From NCBI GenBank assembly GCA_963762425.1, contig CAVXKY010000024.1, positions 1 to 64,000 of the forward strand: a stretch of 64,000 bases of DNA, read 5' to 3'. Below, piece after piece: positions 28,274 through 36,668 of the stretch; within the stretch, counting starts at the first letter, position 1, and each line of letters starts with the position of its first letter. The position numbers were made by a program, and so were the translations under genes. Below the pieces are notes generated by a model. It saw nothing but the letters and a program-made list of their open reading frames with translations. It had not been told where the DNA came from and did no database searches. This stretch comes from REEB95 sp963762425 (GTDB lineage: Bacteria; Pseudomonadota; Alphaproteobacteria; ATCC43930; CGMCC-115725).

Positions 28274-29047
28274 ATGCTGCTCGCCATCAACGCCAACAAC
28301 ACCAACACGGTGTTCGCCATCTGGGACGGCGGCAAGCTCAAGGGCGTGTGGCGCGCCGCCACCGATCCGCGCCGGACATCCGACGAATACGTGGTCTGGC
28401 TCGACCATCTGCTCGAGCTGGCGAAGCTGTCGCGCGCCAAGATCACCCGCGCCATCATCGCCAGCGTCGTGCCCGAGGCCAATTTCAACCTGCGCCGGCT
28501 GGCCCGCGATTATTGCAAGACCGAGCCGCTGGTGGTGGGCGAGCCGAACGTCAAGATCGGCGCCAAGGCCCTGGTCGACCGTCCCGAGGAGGTGGGAGCC
28601 GACCGCCTGGTCAACACCGTGGCCGCGCATGACCGTTTCAAGGGGCCGCTGATCGTGATCGATTTCGGCACCGCCACCACCTTCGACGTGGTCGATAGCG
28701 ACGGGAATTATCGCGGCGGCGTGATCGCGCCGGGCATCAATCTCTCGCTCCAGGCGCTGCACGGCGCCGCCGCCAAGCTGCCGAGCGTGCCGATCCGCCG
28801 GACATCCCACGTCATCGGCACCGACACCGTCGCCTGCATGCAATCCGGCATCTATTGGGGCTATATCGGGCTGATCGAGGGGCTGGTCGCCCGCATCCGC
28901 AAGGAATTCGGCAAGCCGATGAAGACCGTCGCCACCGGCGGGTTGGCGCCGCTGTTCGAGGGCGCGACCCCGGCGATCGAACGCGCCGACGAGCATCTGC
29001 TGCTGTGGGGGCTTTATCTCATCGCCCAGCGGAACGCGAAAAAATGA
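28274..29047 (+). CDS. coaX: type III pantothenate kinase
   Basis: 257 aa. First step of coenzyme A synthesis. ASKHA fold: phosphate loop with INANNTNTVFAIWD (CoaX normally has D-x-G-N-T; here the loop reads N-A-N-N-T), PEEVGADRLVNTVAA, and IDFGTATTFDVVD, which binds ATP, followed by GGVIAPGINLS. The change of the first loop from DIGNT to NANNT is the common alphaproteobacterial form. AAGGAG precedes the ATG. Overlaps rnj (ATGA). Confidence 0.94.
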   Translation: MLLAINANNTNTVFAIWDGGKLKGVWRAATDPRRTSDEYVVWLDHLLELAKLSRAKITRAIIASVVPEANFNLRRLARDYCKTEPLVVGEPNVKIGAKALVDRPEEVGADRLVNTVAAHDRFKGPLIVIDFGTATTFDVVDSDGNYRGGVIAPGINLSLQALHGAAAKLPSVPIRRTSHVIGTDTVACMQSGIYWGYIGLIEGLVARIRKEFGKPMKTVATGGLAPLFEGATPAIERADEHLLLWGLYLIAQRNAKK

Positions 29048-30723
29048 ACGGCGTCTCATCGTCGCCCAACCGGCCTGACGAGCTGGCCTTCCTGGCGCTG
29101 GGCGGCGTCGGCGAGATCGGCATGAACATGTCGCTTTACGGCTACAAGGGCCGCTGGGTGATGGTGGATTGCGGCATCACCTTCGCCGACGACACCCTGC
29201 CGGGGGTCGACGTGATCATGCCCGATCCGGCCTTCATCGCGGAACGCGCCGGTGAATTGGACGGACTCATCGTCACGCATGCCCATGAAGATCACATCGG
29301 CGCCATCCAGTATCTCTGGCCGAAGCTCAAATGCCCGGTCTATGCCACGCCCTTCACCGCCGCGGTGCTGCGCCTGAAGCTGATCGAGGCCGGGATGGAG
29401 CACGACGTGCCGATCACCGAAGTGCCGCTTTCTGGCAAGTTTTCGGTCGGGCCGTTCGAGATCGAATTGATCACCCTGACGCATTCGATCCCCGAGCCCA
29501 ACGCCGTGGTGTTGCGTTCGCCCTTGGGCACCATCCTGCACACCGGCGACTGGAAATTCGATCCCGATCCCCTGGTGGGCGACGTCTCGGACATGGCCGC
29601 CTTGCAGCGCCTGGGCGAAGAGGGCGTGCTGGCCATGATCTGCGATTCCACCAACGCGCTCCGGCCCGGCGAAGGCGGATCCGAAGCCTCGGTGCGCAAG
29701 TCGCTGATCGAATTGGTCGGGCGCTGCCAACAGCGCGTGGCGGTGGCGTGTTTCGCTTCCAACGTGGCGCGGCTCGAATCCGCGGCGGAGGCGGCGCGGG
29801 CGCATGACCGCCACGCCGCGCTGGTCGGCCGCTCGCTCTGGCGCATCGAGCACGCGGCGCGCGAGACCGGATATCTGAAAGGCGTGCCGCCCTTCCTGAC
29901 CGAGGAAGAGGCCTCGTATCTGCCGCGCGAAAAGGCCCTGCTCATCTGCACCGGCAGCCAGGGCGAGCCGCGCTCGGCCTTGGCGCGGATATCCGAGGAC
30001 GAGCATCCCGATATCGTGCTGGAAGAGGGCGACACGGTGATTTTTTCCTCGCGCGTCATTCCCGGCAACGAGCGCGCCATCGGCAGGCTGCAAAACGCGC
30101 TCGCCAAGCTCGGCTGTACCGTCATCACCGATCACGACGCACTGGTCCATGTCTCGGGCCATCCGGCGCAGGACGAATTGATCCGCATGTATCAGCTGGT
30201 GCGGCCCAAGATCGCGGTGCCGGTGCATGGCGAGGCGCGGCATCTGATGGCGCAGGCGCGGCTGGCCGAGCAATGCCAGGTGCCGCAGTCGATCGTGACC
30301 CGGAACGGCGAAGTGGTGAAGCTCGCTCCCGGCCCGGCCTCGGTGGTGGGCGAGGTGCATGTGGGGCGGCTGGTGGTCGACGGAAAATCGCTCATCGACG
30401 CGAAGGGGGAAAGCCTCAAGAACCGCCAGCGCATGGTGTTCAACGGCGCGGCGTTGGCGACCATCGTCATGGACCGCAAGGGCACGCTGCTGGCGCCGCC
30501 GCAGGTGACGGTGCAGGGGCTGCTCGACGTGGCGGGCGATGCCGAGGAACTGGGGAGCCGCGTGGCCCAGGCGCTGGCCGAGCTTTCGGCCAAGGAATTG
30601 CGCGACGACGACGCGGTGCGCGAGGCGGCCAGGCTGGCCGTGCGCCGCTCGCTCAAGGACTGGCACGGCAAGAAGCCGGTGACGCAGGTGCATCTGGTGC
30701 GGTTGAAAGGGGGAGCGGAATGA
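29044..30723 (+). CDS. rnj: ribonuclease J
   Basis: 559 aa metallo-beta-lactamase/beta-CASP nuclease with 5' exo- and endonuclease activity on RNA, important in rRNA maturation and mRNA decay. Zinc ligands HAHEDH at residues 79-84, later LTHSIPEPNAV and HTGDWKFDPDP, the beta-CASP motif CTGSQGEPRSALARI, and VHVSGHPAQDEL / PVHGEARHL near the end of the catalytic core. The C-terminal domain follows from about residue 450. Overlaps both neighbours by 4 bp. Confidence 0.95.
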   Translation: MNGVSSSPNRPDELAFLALGGVGEIGMNMSLYGYKGRWVMVDCGITFADDTLPGVDVIMPDPAFIAERAGELDGLIVTHAHEDHIGAIQYLWPKLKCPVYATPFTAAVLRLKLIEAGMEHDVPITEVPLSGKFSVGPFEIELITLTHSIPEPNAVVLRSPLGTILHTGDWKFDPDPLVGDVSDMAALQRLGEEGVLAMICDSTNALRPGEGGSEASVRKSLIELVGRCQQRVAVACFASNVARLESAAEAARAHDRHAALVGRSLWRIEHAARETGYLKGVPPFLTEEEASYLPREKALLICTGSQGEPRSALARISEDEHPDIVLEEGDTVIFSSRVIPGNERAIGRLQNALAKLGCTVITDHDALVHVSGHPAQDELIRMYQLVRPKIAVPVHGEARHLMAQARLAEQCQVPQSIVTRNGEVVKLAPGPASVVGEVHVGRLVVDGKSLIDAKGESLKNRQRMVFNGAALATIVMDRKGTLLAPPQVTVQGLLDVAGDAEELGSRVAQALAELSAKELRDDDAVREAARLAVRRSLKDWHGKKPVTQVHLVRLKGGAE

Positions 30724-31124
30724 TCGGACGATTGAACCACGTCGCCATCGCCGTGCCCGACGTCAAGGAAGCGGCCAAGCTTTACAAGACCATGCTCGGG
30801 GCCGAGGTCTCGGCTCCGGTGCCCTTGCCCGCGCACGGCGTCACCACCGTGTTCGTGACCTTGCCCAACGCCAAGATCGAGCTGATCGAGCCCTTGGGCG
30901 ACAAATCGCCGATCAAGACCTTCCTCGAGCGCAACCCCTCGGGCGGCATGCACCATCTGTGCTTCGAGGTGGCCGACATCCTGGCCGCGCGCGACAAGCT
31001 CGAAAGCGAAGGCGCGCGCGTGTTGGGCGACGGCGAGCCCGCGACCGGCGCCCACGGCAAGCCCGTGCTGTTCCTCCATCCCAAGGATTTCTGCGGCACG
31101 CTGATCGAGCTGGAACAGGTATAA
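30720..31124 (+). CDS. mce: methylmalonyl-CoA epimerase
   Basis: 134 aa, vicinal oxygen chelate fold with paired beta-alpha-beta-beta-beta modules. Metal ligands are His7 (LNHVAIAV), a His in GGMHHLCFEV, and Glu near 131 (LIELEQV). Converts S- to R-methylmalonyl-CoA in propionate metabolism. Start overlaps the rnj stop; this pairing is conserved in alphaproteobacteria. Confidence 0.94.
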   Translation: MIGRLNHVAIAVPDVKEAAKLYKTMLGAEVSAPVPLPAHGVTTVFVTLPNAKIELIEPLGDKSPIKTFLERNPSGGMHHLCFEVADILAARDKLESEGARVLGDGEPATGAHGKPVLFLHPKDFCGTLIELEQV

Positions 31125-31133
31125 TCCGATCCC

Positions 31134-31373
31134 ATGGGCACGGTGGCGCTCGATATCGCGATGTATCTGGTGATCTGGTGGATCGTGCTGTTCGCCGTGC
31201 TGCCCTTCGGCGTCAAGCCGGCCCGCGAGGGCGAGCTCGGCCACGACGCCGGCGCGCCGCAGAAGCCGCATCTCCTCGCCAAGGCGCTCGCCACCACGGT
31301 GCTGGCGGCGTTGGTGTGGGCGCTGGTGCATTGGGCGATGGTGGCGGAGCTGGCGAAATTGCAGGCCGGCTGA
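31134..31373 (+). CDS. DUF1467 family membrane protein
   Basis: 79 aa with two membrane helices (residues 8-27 and 52-72) separated by a cytoplasmic loop with KPAREGELGHDAGAP. The opening helix ending in LPFGVKP is the DUF1467 signature. Nearly always found between mce and proS in alphaproteobacteria. No function known. Confidence 0.88.
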   Translation: MGTVALDIAMYLVIWWIVLFAVLPFGVKPAREGELGHDAGAPQKPHLLAKALATTVLAALVWALVHWAMVAELAKLQAG

Positions 31374-31374
31374 G

Positions 31375-31932
31375 ATGAGCGCCAAATATTGCCGCGAAGC
31401 GCCCGGCCATGAATTTCACGGCCCCTATCACGACCGGGAATACGGCTTTCCGGCGCGCGAGGATGCGGTGCTGCTCGAGCGCTTGGTGCTGGAGATCAAC
31501 CAGGCAGGCCTCTCCTGGCTCACCGTCTTGAAGAAACGCGCGGCTTTCCAACGGGCCTTCCGGGGCTTCGACGTCGACAAAGTGGCGGCTTTCGGGCCGG
31601 GCGACGTGAAACGCCTGCTCGCCGACGCCGCCATCATCCGCAACCGGCTGAAAGTGGATGCCGCGATCGACAACGCCAGGCGGATCCGGGCGATCCGCGA
31701 AAGCCACGGTTCCTTCGCCGCCTGGCTCGACGCCCATCACCCGCGCTCCAAAAACGCCTGGGTCGATCTCTTCAAGGAAACCTTCCGCTTCACCGGCGGC
31801 GAGATCGTGGGCGAGTTCCTGATGAGCCTGGGCTATCTGCCCGGCGCGCATGTGCCGAGCTGCCCCGTCCATCGCCGCATCGGGCGCAAGGCGCCTTGGC
31901 GGGCCAAACCCCGGCGGCGGGTTAAAAAATAA
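31375..31932 (+). CDS. tag: DNA-3-methyladenine glycosylase I
   Basis: 185 aa HhH-GPD family base-excision enzyme. Zinc site: Cys near the N-terminus, His in YHDREYGFP, and a C-terminal HVPSCPVH pair. The middle has ERLVLEINQAGLSWLTVLKKRAAF with the base-recognition Glu and aromatic residues. The N-terminal CxW usual in Tag is replaced by CREAPGHEFHGP, so it belongs to a divergent subgroup. Starts 1 bp after DUF1467. Excision of 3-methyladenine is likely, not certain. Confidence 0.85.
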   Translation: MSAKYCREAPGHEFHGPYHDREYGFPAREDAVLLERLVLEINQAGLSWLTVLKKRAAFQRAFRGFDVDKVAAFGPGDVKRLLADAAIIRNRLKVDAAIDNARRIRAIRESHGSFAAWLDAHHPRSKNAWVDLFKETFRFTGGEIVGEFLMSLGYLPGAHVPSCPVHRRIGRKAPWRAKPRRRVKK

Positions 31933-31951
31933 GACAGCTGAATTGGCTTCC

Positions 31952-31980
31952 TTGGCGCATCGCCCGGCCTTCGGCTAGAG
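31952..31980 (+). promoter_or_regulatory. promoter of proS
   Basis: TTGGCG (31952-31957), 17 bp, CTAGAG (31975-31980), about 30 bp before the proS ATG. The -10 resembles those before hup and tRNA-Val. Confidence 0.55.
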
Positions 31981-32011
31981 TGCGGCGCCGCCTCAACAGC
32001 CCCGAGTCGTG

Positions 32012-33322
32012 ATGCGCCTGTCCCAGTATTTCCTGCCGCTGCTGAAGGAGAATCCGAGCGAGGCGCAGATCGTCTCGCACCGGCTGATGCTGCGCGCCGG
32101 CATGATCCGGCAATCCGCCTCGGGCATCTATACCTGGCTGCCGCTGGGCTTCCGGGTGCTCAAGAAGGTCGAACGGATCGTGCGCGAGGAGCAGGACGCC
32201 GCCGGCGCGCAGGAATTGCTCATGCCCACCATCCAGCCGGCCGAGCTGTGGCAGGAAAGCGGGCGTTACAAGGATTACGGCGAGGAGATGCTGCGCTTTC
32301 CCGACCGGCACAAGCGCGAGCTGCTTTACGGGCCCACCAACGAGGAGCTGATCACCGACATCTTCCGCAACGGGGTCAAGAGCTACCGCGACCTGCCCAA
32401 GAACCTCTATCACATCCAGTGGAAATTCCGCGACGAGGTGCGGCCGCGCTTCGGCGTCATGCGCGGGCGCGAATTCCTGATGAAGGACAATTACTCCTTC
32501 GACCTGGATAAGGCGGGCGCGATCGTCTCTTATTTCAAGATGTTCGTGGCCTACATGAAGACGTTCAAGCGCATGGGCCTGGCGCCGATCCCGGTGCGCG
32601 CCGCGACCGGCCCGATCGGCGGCGATCTGAGCCACGAGTTCCACGTCCAGGCCAACACCGGCGAAAGCCAGCTCTATTTCGACAGCGACATCGAACGGCT
32701 CGACGAAAGCACCCTCGATCCTTCGAGCCCGGGCATCCAGGATCACCTGCTCAAATGGTACGCCGCCACCGACGAGAAACACGATGCGGCCGCGTTCGAG
32801 CGCGTGCCCGATTCGCGCCGCCGCTCGGCGCGCGGCATCGAAGTGGGCCAGCTGTTCTATTTCGGCACCAAATATTCCAAGCCGATGAAGGCGGAAGTGG
32901 CCGGGCCCAAGGGCGAGAAGGTCACGGTCGAAATGGGCTCTTACGGCATCGGCGTTTCGCGCCTTGTCGGCGCCATAATCGAGGCGAACCATGACGATGC
33001 CGGAATCATCTGGCCGGAAAGCGTCGCGCCCTTCACGGCCGGGCTCGTCAATCTGCGCGCCGGAGACGCCAAATGCGCGGCGGCGGCGGACGATCTCTAC
33101 GCCAAGCTCAACCGCGCCGGGGTCGAGACGCTTTACGACGACCGCGACGAATCCGCCGGCGCCAAATTCGCCGCCATGGATTTGATCGGTCTGCCCTGGC
33201 AGCTGGTCATCGGCCCGCGCGGCCTGGAAAAGGGCGTGGTCGAATTGAAGCAACGCAAGGGCGGCGCCAAGCAGGAACTGGCCGCCGATGCCGCGCTCAA
33301 CCGGATTTTGGAGAAGCCATGA
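32012..33322 (+). CDS. proS: proline--tRNA ligase (short alphaproteobacterial type)
   Basis: 436 aa, class II synthetase. MRLSQYFLPLLKENPSEAQ opens the protein, motif 2 is around FRDEVRPRFGVMRGREFLMKD in two parts, and motif 3 contains GIGVSRL. The anticodon-binding domain follows from about residue 340. The editing insertion between motifs 2 and 3 that E. coli has (about 180 residues) is absent, as in other alphaproteobacteria; a separate YbaK/ProX deacylase is then expected elsewhere. ATG 32012 is preferred over GTG 32009. Confidence 0.95.
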   Translation: MRLSQYFLPLLKENPSEAQIVSHRLMLRAGMIRQSASGIYTWLPLGFRVLKKVERIVREEQDAAGAQELLMPTIQPAELWQESGRYKDYGEEMLRFPDRHKRELLYGPTNEELITDIFRNGVKSYRDLPKNLYHIQWKFRDEVRPRFGVMRGREFLMKDNYSFDLDKAGAIVSYFKMFVAYMKTFKRMGLAPIPVRAATGPIGGDLSHEFHVQANTGESQLYFDSDIERLDESTLDPSSPGIQDHLLKWYAATDEKHDAAAFERVPDSRRRSARGIEVGQLFYFGTKYSKPMKAEVAGPKGEKVTVEMGSYGIGVSRLVGAIIEANHDDAGIIWPESVAPFTAGLVNLRAGDAKCAAAADDLYAKLNRAGVETLYDDRDESAGAKFAAMDLIGLPWQLVIGPRGLEKGVVELKQRKGGAKQELAADAALNRILEKP

Positions 33323-33335
33323 TGGAAAACCACCA

Positions 33336-34583
33336 ATGATTCTGGGCGCCTTCGAACGTTTGGTCGCCTTCCGCTATCTGCGCGCGCGGCGCCAGGAAGG
33401 CTTCGTCTCGGTCATCGCCATCTTCTCGCTGTTGGGCATCATGCTGGGCGTCGCCACGCTCATCATCACCATGGCGGTGATGAACGGCTTCCGCGCCGAG
33501 CTGCTGGGCCGGATATTGGGTTTCAACGGCCATGTCAGCGTCTATGCGGCCCAAGGGCCGATGACCGATTACGACGCCATGGCGCAAAAGATCCGCGCGC
33601 TTCCCGGCATCACCGCGGCGCGGCCCACCATCGAGGGCCAGGTGATGGCCACGTCGCACAACCAGGCATCGGGCGTGCTGGTGCGCGGCCTGTCGCCCGG
33701 GGATTTGAAGGATCAGCAGACCATCGCGAACAGCCTCTCCGCCGGCGCGCTCGACGGGTTCAAGGGCGACGCCGTGCTGATCGGCGCGCGGCTGGCCTTC
33801 AAGCTCGGCGTCAAGCCCGGCGACACCATCACCCTGATCTCGCCCCAGGGCACGGCCACCGCCTTCGGCACCGTGCCGCGCATCAAGGCTTATCGCATCG
33901 CCGGCACCTTCAATGTCGGCATGTACGAATACGACAGCGGCGTGATCTTCATGCCGCTGCCCACGGCGCAGGTTTTCTTCAACCTGCCCGCCAACGCGGT
34001 GTCGCAGATCGAGGTGTTCGTGACCGACCCCGACGACGTCGCGCATTTCGACCGCGAGATCTCGGAATCGCTGGGCCCGAATGTCCGCGTCTTCGACTGG
34101 CAGCGCAACAACCTCTCCTTCTTCAACGCGGTCGAGGTCGAGCGCAACGTCATGTTCCTGATCCTGACACTGATCATCGTGGTGGCGGCGTTCAACGTCG
34201 TCTCGAGCATGATCATGCTGGTGAAGGACAAGGGGCGCGACATCGCGATCCTGCGCACCATGGGCGCGACCCAAGGCATGATTCTGCGGATATTCATGCT
34301 TTCCGGCGCCTCGATCGGCTTTCTCGGCACGCTCGCCGGGCTGGTGCTGGGGGTCGAATTCGCCTGGCATATCGAGCAAATCCGTCAATTCATCCAGGCG
34401 ATCATCGGCACCGATTTGTTCTCGGCCGAGATCTATTTCCTGACCCAGATCCCGGCGCGGGTCGATCCTTACGAGGTGGGATCGGTGCTGGCGATGGCGT
34501 TCGGCCTGTCCTTCCTCGCCACGATATATCCCGCGTGGCGGGCGGCGCGGCTCGATCCGGTCGAGGCCCTGCGTTATGAGTGA
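33336..34583 (+). CDS. lolC: lipoprotein-releasing ABC transporter permease LolC/LolE
   Basis: 415 aa. FtsX-type permease: N-terminal helix in VSVIAIFSLLGIMLGVATLI, a periplasmic MacB-like domain (residues 50-270), then three C-terminal helices. Extracts mature lipoproteins from the inner membrane and passes them to LolA. ATG 33336 gives the family N-terminus ERLVAFRYLRARRQEGF. Only one permease gene is present, as expected where a single LolC/E homodimer (LolF-like) is used. Ends LDPVEALRYE, typical. Confidence 0.93.
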   Translation: MILGAFERLVAFRYLRARRQEGFVSVIAIFSLLGIMLGVATLIITMAVMNGFRAELLGRILGFNGHVSVYAAQGPMTDYDAMAQKIRALPGITAARPTIEGQVMATSHNQASGVLVRGLSPGDLKDQQTIANSLSAGALDGFKGDAVLIGARLAFKLGVKPGDTITLISPQGTATAFGTVPRIKAYRIAGTFNVGMYEYDSGVIFMPLPTAQVFFNLPANAVSQIEVFVTDPDDVAHFDREISESLGPNVRVFDWQRNNLSFFNAVEVERNVMFLILTLIIVVAAFNVVSSMIMLVKDKGRDIAILRTMGATQGMILRIFMLSGASIGFLGTLAGLVLGVEFAWHIEQIRQFIQAIIGTDLFSAEIYFLTQIPARVDPYEVGSVLAMAFGLSFLATIYPAWRAARLDPVEALRYE

Positions 34584-34588
34584 GCGTT

Positions 34589-35270
34589 ATGAGTGAGCCG
34601 GCGCTGGCGCTGAAGCGCGTCGAGCGCATTTTCAAGCAGGCGGGCGGAAACCTGCCGGTGCTGCGCGGCGCGTCGCTCGCGTTGAATCCGGGCGAGATCG
34701 TGGCCCTGGTCGGGCCCTCGGGCGCGGGCAAATCGACGCTTCTCCACGTGGCGGGGCTGTTGGAGCGGCCCGACGGCGGCCAGGTGCTCTTGGATGGCCG
34801 CGATTGCGGCAAGATGGGCGACGAGCAACGCACGCTCATCCGCCGCGGCCGGATCGGCTTCGTCTATCAGTTCCACCATCTGCTGCCGGAATTCTCGGCG
34901 GTGGAGAACGTCATGCTGCCGCAGATGATCGCCGGGGTTCCGCGGGAAACCGCGCGCGCCCGCGCGCTGGAGCTTCTGGCCCAGGTGGGCTTGAGCGCGC
35001 GCGCCGAACATCGCCCGGCGCGGCTTTCCGGCGGCGAGCAGCAGCGCGCAGCATTGGTCCGCGCGCTCGCCAACAAGCCCAGGCTGCTTTTGGGCGACGA
35101 GCCGACCGGCAATCTCGACCACGTCACTTCCGACGAGGTGATGGGCGTGCTGCTGAAACTGGTGCGCGGCACCGGCCTCGCCGCGCTCATCGCCACGCAT
35201 AATCTCGATTTGGCCAAGCGCCTGGACCGCATTCTGCAAGATCGAGGACGGCGTCGTCGTCGCCGGGTGA
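34589..35270 (+). CDS. lolD: lipoprotein-releasing ABC transporter ATP-binding protein, one frameshift
   Basis: 226 aa after correction. Walker A GPSGAGKS, Q-loop YQFHHLLPEFSAVENV (the HLLPEF motif is specific to LolD), signature LSGGEQQRAALVRAL and Walker B LLLGDEPTGNLD. One extra base near 35235 shifts the last 11 codons; the correct ending is KIEDGVVVAG, with stop at 35268-35270. ATG 34589 lies 6 bp after the lolC stop. Energises the permease encoded just upstream. Confidence 0.94.
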
Positions 35271-35284
35271 TTGTTCTCCTGCGC

Positions 35285-35614
35285 TCAGTCGGCGAGGCCG
35301 AGGAAGACGAGAACGGCGCGATCCAGTTCCATGATGTCGGAATCGGCAAGACGCCCGATCCGGGCGCCGATTTTTATCCTGGGAACGGTCGCGATCTTGT
35401 CGACCATCAGCCGCGCGGCCGTCCGCTGTCCATTTTCCGCATTTGGCGCGACCGGTATCCGGAACAGAGGCGCTTCCGTCGGGTTGGTGGTGAATCCGCA
35501 AATAGTGACGGAGTCCGTTGCGTCAAAGCGGTCATCCTGGAGGATCACGGCGGGACGGGGTTTCCCCGCATAGTCCGGACCGCCAGCAACGGTCCAGATT
35601 TCGCCGCGCTTCAC
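35285..35614 (-). CDS. type II toxin, PemK/MazF family
   Basis: 109 aa from GTG 35614. VKRGEIWTVAGGPDYAGKPRP followed by AVILQDD is the MazF N-terminal strand and S1-S2 loop; TVPRIKIGARIGRL holds the conserved substrate-binding positions and DRAVLVFLGLAD the last helix. MazF proteins are sequence-specific single-strand mRNA endonucleases. GTGA overlap with the antitoxin stop couples translation. Convergent with lolD, with only 14 bp between their stops. Confidence 0.92.
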   Translation of the reverse strand: MKRGEIWTVAGGPDYAGKPRPAVILQDDRFDATDSVTICGFTTNPTEAPLFRIPVAPNAENGQRTAARLMVDKIATVPRIKIGARIGRLADSDIMELDRAVLVFLGLAD

Positions 35615-35856
35615 GCGCTGTTCCACTCGGATATCGCGTCGATGAAGTCTTGATCTTCCTTGGCGTGCGGGCTGTTCGCGACGGCGAGCGATTGCCGGTG
35701 CGCCTCGGCGGCGAATTCCGGCGAGCGGGTATCGGGGACCCAAATCTGGATAAGGCGAAACCCCTTGGCGCGCAGGCGCGCGCGATGGCTGCGGACCTTG
35801 TCACGGGACGAGGCACGCTTCGGCCGTTGCGGCTTCGACTTCGATGGGAACGGCAT
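35611..35856 (-). CDS. antitoxin MazE-like (DUF3018 family)
   Basis: 81 aa. Basic N-terminus (KSKPQRPKRASSRDKVRSHR), then LRAKGFRLIQIWVPDTRSPEFAAEAHRQ in two adjoining segments, the DUF3018 pattern found upstream of PemK/MazF toxins. The N-terminal half should bind DNA and the acidic C-terminus (AKEDQDFIDAISEW) should wrap the toxin. First gene of the pair, as usual for type II systems. The palindrome at 35874-35887 is the likely autoregulatory operator. Confidence 0.88.
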   Translation of the reverse strand: MPFPSKSKPQRPKRASSRDKVRSHRARLRAKGFRLIQIWVPDTRSPEFAAEAHRQSLAVANSPHAKEDQDFIDAISEWNSA

Positions 35857-35873
35857 GGCGGGTTCTCTCAGTG

Positions 35874-35887
35874 GGTTACATGTAACC
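35874..35887 (-). promoter_or_regulatory. palindromic operator of the toxin-antitoxin pair
   Basis: GGTTACATGTAACC is a perfect 14-bp palindrome, 18 bp upstream of the antitoxin start. Type II antitoxins repress their own promoter through such sites. Confidence 0.6.
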
Positions 35888-35932
35888 TAGTATGGTCCGG
35901 CCTCATATGCAAGGGCGATACCTATCCTGCTC

Positions 35933-35988
35933 TTGACAATAGGACATCGATGTACGCATTATGTACGTTATTAACATACATGCGTACA
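35933..35988 (+). promoter_or_regulatory. promoter with 38-bp inverted repeat before the gene at 36000
   Basis: TTGACA (35933-35938), 18 bp, CATTAT (35957-35962). An inverted repeat at 35951-35988 has arms TGTACGCAT and ATGCGTACA, extended inward by TATGT/ACATA. It covers the -10 and start site, so a dimeric repressor probably acts here. It ends 12 bp before the ATG. Confidence 0.55.
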
Positions 35989-35999
35989 GGAGGCTGGAA

Positions 36000-36623
36000 A
36001 TGGCCAGCGAAGCCCAAATTTCTGCAAACCGGCGCAACGCCGTCCAAAGCACCGGGCCCAAAACGGCGGAAGGCAAGGCGGCCGCCAGCCGGAACGCGCA
36101 ACGCCACGGCCTTTCGGCGGAACAGGTGGTTCTGTTCGACGAGCAGGCGCGGGATTTCGCGTTGCTGCGCGACGAGCTGCGCGCGGCGCTCGATCCGGCC
36201 GATGCGGCCGAGGAAGAGATGGTCGAGCGCATCGTGATTTGCGCTTGGCGGTTGCGGCGCGCGTGGCGCGCCGAAGCCTCATTCGTGAATGACACCGCCG
36301 ATGAATACCGCGAACCGGACGAAGAGGATGAAGTGGACATGAAATTCAGGCTCGGCAGGGCGTTACGCCGAGTTTCGACGGATATGGTGCTGCTGTCGCG
36401 CTACGAGACGGCGCTCGACCGTTCGCTGCGCCGCGCCTATGCCCAGCTGGAGCGGCGCCAGGCGCGCCGCCGCGGCGAGACGGTGCTGGCGCCGATTTCC
36501 ATCGAGGTGGACGGACTCGACGGGATCGCCGATGGCGACTCGCCGCACATCAAACCTGAAAATTACGAAACGAAGCCAATTTTCCCCGGACTCCCGCCCG
36601 GCGAGGGAAACGGCAAGGCGTGA
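36000..36623 (+). CDS. conserved hypothetical protein with N-terminal NRRNA-STGPKT motif
   Basis: 207 aa from ATG 36000, after CAGGAGG. The N-terminus ISANRRNAVQSTGPKTAEGK followed by NAQRHGLSAE is a recurrent motif of a multi-copy, uncharacterised family in alphaproteobacteria and planctomycetes. The middle is helical and charged (MVERIVICAWRLRRAWRAE, then DEYREPDEEDEVD, then TDMVLLSRYETALDRSLRRAY). The tail after residue 165 is probably disordered. No membrane segment or signal peptide, and no catalytic motif that I recognise. The operator-like repeat in front suggests tight or self regulation. An earlier ATG at 35961 would start inside the inverted repeat and is unlikely. Confidence 0.75.
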   Translation: MASEAQISANRRNAVQSTGPKTAEGKAAASRNAQRHGLSAEQVVLFDEQARDFALLRDELRAALDPADAAEEEMVERIVICAWRLRRAWRAEASFVNDTADEYREPDEEDEVDMKFRLGRALRRVSTDMVLLSRYETALDRSLRRAYAQLERRQARRRGETVLAPISIEVDGLDGIADGDSPHIKPENYETKPIFPGLPPGEGNGKA

Positions 36624-36668
36624 AGACGTGCTTTGAACGCCGCCGATGCTGTGACAAGCTGATCCCCC

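Noticed and set aside
33319..33339. Six-codon frame MMENHQ between proS and lolC
   Set aside because: Overlaps both gene ends; too short and with no sign of attenuation or selection.
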